Shown here: positions 1 to 5,256 of the stretch, piece by piece
Numbering within the stretch: the stretch's first letter is position 1
How the letters are laid out: each line of letters starts with the position of its first letter
Assembly (NCBI GenBank): GCA_031258505.1
Contig: JAIRMT010000176.1
Coordinates: forward strand, 1-5,893
Reading direction: 5' to 3'
Source: Treponema sp.
GTDB lineage: Bacteria; Spirochaetota; Spirochaetia; Treponematales; Breznakiellaceae
Length of the DNA: 5,893 nt
The notes under the pieces: generated by a model
What the model saw: only the letters and a program-made list of their open reading frames with translations
Told to the model about the DNA's origin: nothing
Databases searched by the model: none
Position numbers and translations under genes: made by a program

Positions 1-16
1 GGTCAAAAACTTAGCG

Positions 17-150
17 GATGGCGCCAGACACACTCAAGGTCAGACGCACACGGTATGTCAACAGATGGCGCTAGACACATTCAAAGGGTCAGACACACAC
101 GGTATGCCAACAGATGGCGCCAGACACATTCAAAGAGTCTGACACATACA
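17..150. repeat. Degenerate tandem repeat array, three copies of about 49 bp
   Basis: Three head-to-tail copies begin with GATGGCGCCAGACACA or a close variant at 17, 64 and 113. The first is 47 bp, the second 49 bp, and the third is cut short near 150. Each full copy ends in GGTATGYCAACA, and each contains two versions of the word CAGACACA about 18 bp apart (near 25/41, 72/90 and 121/139), so the spacing alternates about 18 and 31 bp. The array starts close to the window edge and could continue upstream. No convincing protein is encoded. The complementary strand reads GTGTCTGACCC, a word I associate with sequences around REP-associated tyrosine transposase genes in other bacteria, but no such gene is in the window, so that link is only a guess. 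Confidence 0.8.
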
Positions 151-164
151 GAGGGAAGTCCCGC

Positions 165-185
165 TCTGACCAGCATCTGGTCAGA
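165..185. other. Perfect 9-bp inverted repeat (small hairpin)
   Basis: TCTGACCAG at 165-173 and CTGGTCAGA at 177-185 are exact reverse complements separated by the trinucleotide CAT. The arm shares the word TCTGAC with the last tandem repeat copy (139-143 region), so the hairpin may be a derived half of the same repeat family. No T-run follows on either strand, so it is not a standard intrinsic terminator. It sits 7 bp before the larger foldable element at 193-270. Confidence 0.7.
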
Positions 186-192
186 TGAAACT

Positions 193-270
193 GCGGCAAG
201 GCGAAACATTCCCAGGATAAACCCAGTAAGGGCGCCTCTTACGACCCTGCTAGTTTCATGCCTTGCCCGC
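193..270 (+). other. Long imperfect hairpin upstream of efp (candidate structured RNA or folded DNA element)
   Basis: A set of nested complementary segments can fold into one elongated hairpin. GCGGCAAGGC (193-202) pairs with GCCTTGCCCGC (260-270) with one bulged C. GAAAC (203-207) pairs with GTTTC (253-257) across a 2-nt bulge. CAGG (213-216) pairs with CCTG (246-249), and GTAAG (226-230) with CTTAC (238-242), closing a 7-nt loop. An alternative, mutually exclusive helix is also available: ATGAAACT (185-192) with AGTTTCAT (252-259). The fold lies before the candidate promoter at 274-303, so it would not be in a leader started there; it could belong to a transcript arriving from upstream, or act as DNA. 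It matches no RNA family that I recognise. Confidence 0.4.
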
Positions 271-273
271 TAC

Positions 274-303
274 TTGATACTCATGTTTCCTTCTATATAT
301 ATT
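274..303 (+). promoter_or_regulatory. Candidate sigma-70 promoter for efp
   Basis: TTGATA at 274-279 is one base from the -35 consensus. TATATT at 298-303 is one base from the -10 consensus, with an 18-bp spacer. Transcription would begin about 25-30 bp before the efp start codon at 339. A second -10-like word, TTATAA, lies at 315-320 but lacks a good -35. The AT-rich run TATATATATATT makes chance matches likely, so the exact position is uncertain. Confidence 0.4.
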
Positions 304-338
304 AGCTGAAATTGTTATAAAGCGAGGATTATATTGAC

Positions 339-902
339 ATGATTCGAGGTGGAGATATTGTTAAAGGCACCTGTCTTTTGCAGAAAGGTCAACCTTATCT
401 GGTGGTTGAGCGTGAGTTTCACAATCCGGGAAAGGGAACTGCCATAGCGCGGATAAAAATGAAGAGTATCAAAGACGGCGCGGTGCTTACCCTCACCATT
501 CCTACCCAGCAGGAGATTGAGGATGCGACTGTAGATACCCACAACTGCCAGTATCAGTACGCTGATCAGGATAATTATCATTTCATGGATAACGAATCCT
601 ATGATCAGTATGAAGTACCTGTTTCCGACATGGCGGACAAAAAGGTTTACCTTCAGGAAAACGAGATTTACGAGCTTACCATCTGGGAAGGTAAGGTTAT
701 TGACATCAAGATTCCTTACAAGGTGGTGTTTACGGTTGCTGAAAGCGAGAACTATGTGAAAGGCGACACGGTTTCCGGCGCGACCAAGCCGATTACCACC
801 GAGACCGGCCTTACAGTCAGGGTGCCGCTTTTCATCAAGCAGGGCGAGAAGATTCTGGTCAACACTGAGACCAACGAGTACGTTGAACGGGTCAACAACT
901 AA
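339..902 (+). CDS. efp: Translation elongation factor P
   Basis: EF-P binds next to the P-site tRNA and promotes peptide-bond formation when ribosomes stall on proline runs. The 187-residue product is full length for the family. It shows the N-terminal KOW-like domain (about 1-62) with the loop NPGKG. Lys32 corresponds to E. coli Lys34, the residue modified by beta-lysylation in that species; arginine, as in the rhamnosylated type, is absent. The two OB-type domains follow (about 65-125 and 130-187), and the C-terminal signature region is GATKPITTETGLTVRVP (148-163). The start is preceded by GAGG at 324-327, 11 bases from ATG, a slightly long spacing. The early residues MIRGGDIVKGT fit the family start, so no other start is needed. 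No EF-P modification gene is in the window. The gene is followed after 8 bp by a methyltransferase in the same orientation, so the two are probably cotranscribed. Confidence 0.97.
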   Translation: MIRGGDIVKGTCLLQKGQPYLVVEREFHNPGKGTAIARIKMKSIKDGAVLTLTIPTQQEIEDATVDTHNCQYQYADQDNYHFMDNESYDQYEVPVSDMADKKVYLQENEIYELTIWEGKVIDIKIPYKVVFTVAESENYVKGDTVSGATKPITTETGLTVRVPLFIKQGEKILVNTETNEYVERVNN

Positions 903-910
903 GGCAGGCA

Positions 911-2182
911 ATGTCGGCAAAGCTGCTGCCACTCGTTGAGGCTTACCAGACCAACGAAGCTGAGTTTGCGTTTCGGGGCAGGGCGTTTACCTTTGCCCTG
1001 TCCCACGGTCTGTTTAGTTCAGCCAACATCGACACTGGCACTCGCTTCCTGCTTAAAGTTTTGTCCCAAAAGCTGGATGAGCTTGCGCGCGCTGGTAAAC
1101 CAATGCCCCAAACGATTTTGGATGCAGGTTGCGGCGTTGGCGTCATTGGCGTCTGCGCGGCAAGCGCCTTGTCTCCCAATGTCCGCGTCCGCTGTCAGGA
1201 CCGCGACGAGCTTGCCCGCGTGTTTACCAGCTTTAATGCTGAGAATAATCATATCCCGCAGTCTCTCCTTTCCGCTCATACTGAACCGCTGTTGGCTGGG
1301 CCAGATGGTGCGCAATGGGACTTGATTCTCTCCAACATTCCAGCAAAGGCTGGCAAGCCGGTACTGGAAGACTTTGTTGACCGGTCAATCGCTCTTCTTG
1401 CTCCCGAAGGCCGGGTCTTGATTGTGGTGGTTAAGCCCTTGGCGAACCTTTTCCGCATCCGCATTGCTCAAGCCGGGGCACTGCTGTATGAGGAGACTGG
1501 CGCAAGCCACACGGTTTTGATGTACGGCAAGTCTGCTGGCAAGCCGCTTCTTGCCTGTCCCCCGCGCCACGGCGATTTTTGGCAAAGTTACCCTGCGTAT
1601 CGCCGAAACAGCGGCGTGTATCTTATGGAAGATGTGTCGTATACACTGGATACCATACACGGGGTTGCTGACTTTGACACGCCGAGCGAGGTGGCGCGGG
1701 TTGCGGCAAAACTCATGCGCCGCTTAAAACGTCCGCTGTTTTCAAGCCTGCTTATCCATGAGCCGCATCAGGGGCATTTTCCGGCGTGGCTGGCGCGTTT
1801 TGAACAATGGTCTGTTGCTAACGCGCCGCGCATAACGCTTTCAGGCCGTAATGTTCTGGCTCTGGAAGCAAGCCGCCACAACCTCAGCCCTTTTGCGGTA
1901 GACCTTGTTCCAGCGCTTGATATATCGCCGGGCATTGCGGCGACTGATGGGCGCTCCGGCTTCAGCGTGATTATTGCTTTTCCTGAACTGGTTCCCCGCA
2001 CTGACACGCTGGCGGGGTTGTGGGAAGGCATTGCCGCCCTGCTTGCCCCTGATGGCCTGGCGCTTATCGCGCTGAGTTCTTCTGGCGCGGAACGTTTTGA
2101 TCGCTGCAAGCCAAAGCAATTTCGGCGCGTGGGCGACCTCAAACGCAAAGGCTTCCGCGCTTTGTCGTATCAAAAGGGGTGA
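911..2182 (+). CDS. Class I SAM-dependent methyltransferase, tandem-domain, RsmC-like N-terminal half
   Basis: The 423-residue protein has an N-terminal methyltransferase domain of the small (MTS/RsmC) type. SHGLFSSANIDTGTRFLL (31-48) resembles the segment before motif I in RsmC. ILDAGCGVGVIG (69-80) is the SAM-binding motif I. LILSNIPAKAG (138-148) sits where N6-adenine and exocyclic-amine enzymes have NPP[FY], but here it reads NIPA. The C-terminal half (about 240-423) looks like a second, degenerate copy of the fold: LLIHEPHQGHFPAWL (280-294) in the motif I place without its GxGxG, NVLALEASRHNL (314-325) like the motif II helix, and FSVIIAFPELVP (351-362) in the motif IV place. RNA is the likeliest substrate by family, but the target is unknown; a role near EF-P is only suggested by position. 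AAGG at 901-904 serves as SD, overlapping the efp stop. Confidence 0.85.
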   Translation: MSAKLLPLVEAYQTNEAEFAFRGRAFTFALSHGLFSSANIDTGTRFLLKVLSQKLDELARAGKPMPQTILDAGCGVGVIGVCAASALSPNVRVRCQDRDELARVFTSFNAENNHIPQSLLSAHTEPLLAGPDGAQWDLILSNIPAKAGKPVLEDFVDRSIALLAPEGRVLIVVVKPLANLFRIRIAQAGALLYEETGASHTVLMYGKSAGKPLLACPPRHGDFWQSYPAYRRNSGVYLMEDVSYTLDTIHGVADFDTPSEVARVAAKLMRRLKRPLFSSLLIHEPHQGHFPAWLARFEQWSVANAPRITLSGRNVLALEASRHNLSPFAVDLVPALDISPGIAATDGRSGFSVIIAFPELVPRTDTLAGLWEGIAALLAPDGLALIALSSSGAERFDRCKPKQFRRVGDLKRKGFRALSYQKG

Positions 2183-2215
2183 AGGCAGTATACGTCCTGT
2201 GAGAGCAAAGTTTCC

Positions 2216-3709
2216 TCAATCACCTAGCCGCGTGTATGTTTCGTACTCAGCCGCCACTTCAGGATCGCGGGTTTTATCAAGAAGGCTCACAATCATGGCA
2301 ACAAGAAGACACACGGCAAAGCCAGGGAGTATCTCGTACAGATTAAAGATACCGCCAGACAAGGGCTTCCAAACAATAACCGTGATTCCTCCGGCGATAA
2401 GGCCGGCGAGCGCGCCGTTTCTGCTTGTTTTCTTCCAGAAAAGCGCGAGCAGCACGAGGGGCCCAAAGGTTGCGCCAAAGCCAGCCCATGCGTAACTCAC
2501 CAGGCCGAAGATTGAGCTGTCAGGATTGCGGGCAATGAGAAAGGCAATGGCCGCAACCGCAAACACCGTAACACGGCTGATGCGTAACATCTGTTTTTCG
2601 CTTGCGTCTTTTTTGATGAAGCTGAAATAGATGTCGCGGGAAAAGGCAGAGGCAGCTACGAGAAGCTGGGAATCCGCGCTGCTCATGGCAGCGGCAAGTA
2701 TGCCGCAGAGAAATATACCGCCGATAAAGGCTGGATACATCTTCAGGATAGTACGAATGAATACTGTGTCCTCGTTGCCGGCGCTCAGTACCTCTGGCAG
2801 CAGGTAGGCTTTGCCAAACGCGCCAACCAGAAGCGTAGTGATAAACGCGATAATCACCCAGACCATAGCAATCTTGCGCGATACCTTCACCTCATGGTTG
2901 GAACGCAGGCCCATGAAGCGTATGAGTATGTGCGGCATCCCGAAGTATCCAAGCCCCCACGCAAGAGCTGAGATGATCTCCATAAGACCAAACGTATCCT
3001 CTGGCCCGCTCACAAAGGGATTGAGGAATTGCGCGCCAAATGCTGACACCTGTTGAATAGCCTCGCCCGGGCCGCCGAGCGCCACCATGCCAATGCAGGT
3101 GGTAATGACCAGGGCGACAAACATGAGCGAGCCTTGAACAAAGTCTGTGGCGCATACAGCCAGATAACCGCCAGCCAGGGTATACGCGAGTATGACGACA
3201 ATGCCGAGAAGCAGGGCTGGGAGATAGGGTATGCCGAACACTGTGTTAAAAAGTTTCGCGCAGGCTACAAAGCCTGACGCTGCATAAATCGTGAAGAAGA
3301 TTAGAATGAAAATGACTGACACCAGAGAGATGAGGCGCGACTTATCTTTGAAACGATTGGTGAAGAATTCCGGTATGGTAATGGAATCGTTGCTATGTAT
3401 CGAGTATTTGCGCAGCCGCTTTGCGACAAAGAGCCAATTCAGGTAGGTGCCGATGATCAGTCCCGCCGCAGTCCAAAAAGCTTCTTTCATGCCCGTGAGG
3501 TAAGCTACGCCCGGAAGCCCCATGAGCAGCCACCCTGACATATCGGACGCCTCCGCGCTGAGTGCAGTCATCCATGGGCCAACCTTGCGTGAGCCTAGAA
3601 AAAAGTCTGCGGCGCTCGTGTTACTCTTCATGTTTCGCCATCCAATAACCACCATTACGGTAAGGTAGCAGACAAACGCCAGCGTAATGCCAATTATTCT
3701 TATATCCAT
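2216..3709 (-). CDS. putP: Sodium/proline symporter (SSS family)
   Basis: An inner-membrane carrier that takes up L-proline with Na+. The 497 residues match the E. coli PutP length (about 502) and line up through most of the chain, with the family's roughly 13 hydrophobic segments. Key stretches are SAEASDMSGWLLMGLPG (51-67), containing Asp56, Ser58 and Gly59, equivalent to the Na+/proline site Asp55/Ser57/Gly58; WGLGYFGMPHILIRFM (251-266); GILAAAMSSADSQLLV (336-351), with Ser343/Ser344 for E. coli Ser340/Thr341; and FGLVSYAWAGFGATFGP (401-417). The start at 3709 is chosen because AGGAGG (3719-3724) lies 9 bases ahead and MDIRIIGITLAF opens directly into the first membrane helix. An in-frame ATG at 3760 would add 17 residues with no homologous counterpart and lies at the -35 element. 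The gene converges on the methyltransferase with 33 bp between stops and no clear terminator there. Confidence 0.96.
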   Translation of the reverse strand: MDIRIIGITLAFVCYLTVMVVIGWRNMKSNTSAADFFLGSRKVGPWMTALSAEASDMSGWLLMGLPGVAYLTGMKEAFWTAAGLIIGTYLNWLFVAKRLRKYSIHSNDSITIPEFFTNRFKDKSRLISLVSVIFILIFFTIYAASGFVACAKLFNTVFGIPYLPALLLGIVVILAYTLAGGYLAVCATDFVQGSLMFVALVITTCIGMVALGGPGEAIQQVSAFGAQFLNPFVSGPEDTFGLMEIISALAWGLGYFGMPHILIRFMGLRSNHEVKVSRKIAMVWVIIAFITTLLVGAFGKAYLLPEVLSAGNEDTVFIRTILKMYPAFIGGIFLCGILAAAMSSADSQLLVAASAFSRDIYFSFIKKDASEKQMLRISRVTVFAVAAIAFLIARNPDSSIFGLVSYAWAGFGATFGPLVLLALFWKKTSRNGALAGLIAGGITVIVWKPLSGGIFNLYEILPGFAVCLLVAMIVSLLDKTRDPEVAAEYETYTRLGD

Positions 3710-3725
3710 GTTATGAATCCTCCTG

Positions 3726-3746
3726 CAGGGTACTCTAACAGGGTAC
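3726..3746. repeat. Direct repeat CAGGGTAC x2 over the putP -10 region (possible operator)
   Basis: The 8-base word CAGGGTAC occurs at 3726-3733 and 3739-3746, 13 bp apart. The first copy overlaps the candidate -10 and abuts the ribosome binding site; the second lies in the -10/-35 spacer. A protein bound here would block putP transcription. Regulation is inferred from position only. Confidence 0.4.
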
Positions 3747-3760
3747 AGAAATAGCGTCAA
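3732..3760 (-). promoter_or_regulatory. Candidate promoter of putP
   Basis: Read on the minus strand, TTGACG (3755-3760) matches five of six bases of the -35 consensus. After exactly 17 bp it is followed by TAGAGT (3732-3737), four of six bases of the -10. Transcription would start close to the AGGAGG ribosome binding site, giving a short leader. TATACT, partly overlapping the -35 just upstream, is an alternative -10 but lacks a good partner. The -10 lies between two copies of CAGGGTAC, and the repeat GTATATATATGCA lies immediately upstream of the -35. Confidence 0.45.
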
Positions 3761-3803
3761 GTATATATATGCAGAAAAACTGTATGTATCGTATATATAT
3801 GCA
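3761..3803. repeat. 13-bp direct repeat GTATATATATGCA x2 upstream of the putP promoter
   Basis: Identical 13-mers at 3761-3773 and 3791-3803 start exactly 30 bp apart, close to three DNA turns. Their TATATATA core is self-complementary. They lie directly upstream of the candidate putP -35, where activator sites or AT-rich UP-like elements are found. Low complexity of the TA run tempers the claim, but the GCA end and equal flanks argue against simple chance. Confidence 0.5.
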
Positions 3804-3985
3804 AGCTCATGTAAGCGGCGTCATAAGTGGCGCACAATGTTAAACTGCGGAGTTGCAGGAGCATATCCGATACTTGGACAAGCATTGAAAGGGACAATCT
3901 TTTCATTAAGCTGATTACCCCTGCGCGCAAACACGCGGCGCGTCCCGCTTGAGGAAACGCCGCGCATAGTTACGTCCGTCTTGGT
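3804..3985. other. Rest of the putP/lipoprotein intergenic region; weak small ORF
   Basis: No gene is certain here. On the minus strand an open frame of 48 codons runs from ATG at 3967 to TGA at 3821-3823. It starts MRGVSSSGTRRVFARR and ends QFNIVRHL. It is in the same frame as the upstream lipoprotein and separated from it only by the TAA and six codons. It has no good SD and I do not recognise it; it could be a short peptide, the decayed tail of an older gene, or chance. A 25-codon frame on the plus strand (3837-3914) overlaps it and has no better support. Confidence 0.3.
3934..3964 (-). terminator. GC-rich stem-loop after the lipoprotein gene (possible terminator)
   Basis: CGCGGCG (3934-3940) and CGCCGCG (3958-3964) form a perfect 7-bp stem, with a further TCC/GGA pairing inside the 17-base loop. 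It starts about 21 bases after the lipoprotein stop, where a terminator is expected. The minus-strand sequence after the stem is TGTTTGCGCG, without a real T-tract, so it may only protect the mRNA end or pause polymerase. Confidence 0.3.
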
Positions 3986-5245
3986 TTATTTCCAGCCCCC
4001 ATTCGCGCCGCTTATCATGCTGTCCAGAGCAGTGTCAGCGCCAACCGTGTTGTTACATACCTTGTTAGTACCCGCATATACAGCATGGCCATTGGAAACA
4101 CTGTATCCATTAAGCAAAACACTGTTTTTCAACATTGTGTCTGCGGCATTTGAGCCATAGATCGTACCACCGGCGTTAGTCTTTGAGAATTTTCCACTTG
4201 AAGATACATATACACCACCGCCGCTTGCGTAAGAAGAAGAAGAAGAAGCGGATGCGGTGTTTCCGCTAATCTCGCCTCCACTCATCGTAAAGGTTCCGCC
4301 AGATACATATACACCACCACCGCCGCATATGTAAGAAGAAGAAGAAGTTGCGGTGTTTCCGCTAATCTCGCCTCCACTCATCGTAAAGGTTCCGCCAGAT
4401 ACATATACGCCACCGCCGCATATGTAAGAAGAAGAAGAAGTTGCGGTGTTTCCGCTAATCTCGCCTCCATTCATGATAAAGGTGCCAGATACATATACAC
4501 CACCGCCGACTGTGGAAGAAGAAGTGGATGTGGTGTTTCCGCTGATCTTTGCGCCAGCGTTCATCTCAAGGGTTCCGCCGGTATTCACCCTAAGCAGCGC
4601 GGCGGTATTGCCGCTTATTCCCTTGAGCGTGACGTTATGGTCCAGAATCAGCTTCACGCCGGAACCTATGGTGAAGAGAGAACCGCTTGATTGAAGCGTA
4701 AGCGTCCTCGCCGCGTCCTTACCTTTGAGGGTTATGCTAACCGTTTTTCCGCTATAGGAAAGCGTAGTTGGCGCAATGGTTTCATCCGCTTCAAGCTCAA
4801 TCGTATACGCGCTGTTATTTACGGCGCTTGCCTGGATATAAGCCAAGTAACCAAGAAGGCCGCTGGCATACGTTGTCGCGGACGCGGCGGAGGATTCCAA
4901 GCTGCTGGCTCCATCGGATGAAAAGGCGCTTACCCTGTAGTAATACGTTGTTGACGCGCTTAACCCTGTATCGGTGTATGTTGTGGTCGCAATATTCTTT
5001 CCAACAGGGGTATACGTTCCATCGGAGGCGCTTGAGCGCGAAACAGTATAGTTTGCCGCGCCAGTTACGGGTTTCCAGTCAATTTTTACGCTGTTGCGTG
5101 ATATGAGAATCGCCGCTTCCACCACTGGCGAGGCCATATTGTTGAGCCGGCCCTCGAACTTCCCGTCTGTGGGCTGTTCACAGCCTGCGAATACCAATAG
5201 CGCTGTGAGCGCGGCTGGTATGATACGATTTATTTGCTTCATCAT
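3986..5245 (-). CDS. Surface lipoprotein: FN3-like domain plus beta-helix repeats
   Basis: A 419-residue predicted lipoprotein of unknown specific function, probably exposed at the cell surface or in the periplasm. Residues 1-21 form a lipoprotein signal peptide ending in VFAG before Cys22; Phe at -3 fits the looser spirochaete lipobox. Residues about 38-127 resemble a fibronectin type III domain (VKIDWKPVTGAANYTVSR at 53-70, TTYYYRVSAFS at 99-109). From about 145 to 370 the pattern is that of a right-handed beta-helix, with repeats of the type GGGVYVSGGTFTMSGGEISGNTA separated by serine tracts. Repeat-borne cysteines (Cys276, Cys307) are unusual for a surface protein. The end, ISGANGGWK, has no membrane or sorting segment, so the lipid is the only visible anchor. 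SD AGGAGG (5251-5256) lies 5 bases before the ATG at 5245 and 8 bases before a second ATG at 5242; either could be used. An adhesin-like role is inference. Confidence 0.88.
   Translation of the reverse strand: MMKQINRIIPAALTALLVFAGCEQPTDGKFEGRLNNMASPVVEAAILISRNSVKIDWKPVTGAANYTVSRSSASDGTYTPVGKNIATTTYTDTGLSASTTYYYRVSAFSSDGASSLESSAASATTYASGLLGYLAYIQASAVNNSAYTIELEADETIAPTTLSYSGKTVSITLKGKDAARTLTLQSSGSLFTIGSGVKLILDHNVTLKGISGNTAALLRVNTGGTLEMNAGAKISGNTTSTSSSTVGGGVYVSGTFIMNGGEISGNTATSSSSYICGGGVYVSGGTFTMSGGEISGNTATSSSSYICGGGGVYVSGGTFTMSGGEISGNTASASSSSSYASGGGVYVSSSGKFSKTNAGGTIYGSNAADTMLKNSVLLNGYSVSNGHAVYAGTNKVCNNTVGADTALDSMISGANGGWK
4202..4579 (-). repeat. Four in-frame tandem repeats (90-99 bp) in the lipoprotein gene
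   Basis: On the plus strand, units start with AGATACATATAC at 4202, 4301, 4397 and 4487 and measure 99, 96, 90 and 93 bp, all multiples of three. The two middle units differ at about four bases plus two 3-base gaps, so their duplication is recent. Each contains an AAG run (six copies at 4231-4248, five at 4333-4347, five at 4426-4440, three at 4516-4524) that encodes a serine tract as TCT codons on the coding strand. Changes in either the triplet run or the unit number keep the frame. Confidence 0.9.
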
Positions 5246-5256
5246 TATTTCCTCCT
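5245..5256 (-). promoter_or_regulatory. Overlapping stop/start TAATG with SD inside the upstream gene
   Basis: The last sense codons of the barrel gene are AGG AGG AAA (Arg-Arg-Lys), which are also a perfect AGGAGG Shine-Dalgarno for the lipoprotein. The stop TAA (5245-5247) shares its last base with the first ATG. This layout implies translational coupling and a shared mRNA. No separate promoter for the lipoprotein was seen. Confidence 0.8.

Noticed and set aside
17..150. CRISPR array
   Set aside because: The whole 49-bp unit repeats, without unique spacers, and the units are diverged along their full length.
185..270. H-type pseudoknot using 185-192/252-259 and 193-202/260-270 together
   Set aside because: Both connecting loops would have zero length across helices of 8-10 bp, which is not physically possible; the helices must be alternatives.
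165..270. tRNA, tmRNA, SRP RNA or a known riboswitch
   Set aside because: No T-loop GGTTCGA, CCA end, SRP tetraloop or riboswitch core that I recognise is present.
55..309. 84-codon open frame over the tandem repeats
   Set aside because: It mostly translates the repeat units and hairpins, has no SD, and resembles no protein.
315..932. 205-codon open frame antisense to efp
   Set aside because: It mirrors the unmistakable EF-P gene over its whole length, and its hydrophobic stretches arise from reverse reading of EF-P codons.
2183..2215. Bidirectional terminator between the methyltransferase and putP stops
   Set aside because: No stem with flanking T-tract can be found in the 33-bp gap.
3710..3760. 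17-residue N-terminal extension of PutP from the ATG at 3760
   Set aside because: There is no SD ahead of it, it overlaps the likely promoter, and the extra residues have no counterpart in PutP; the ATG at 3709 has AGGAGG.
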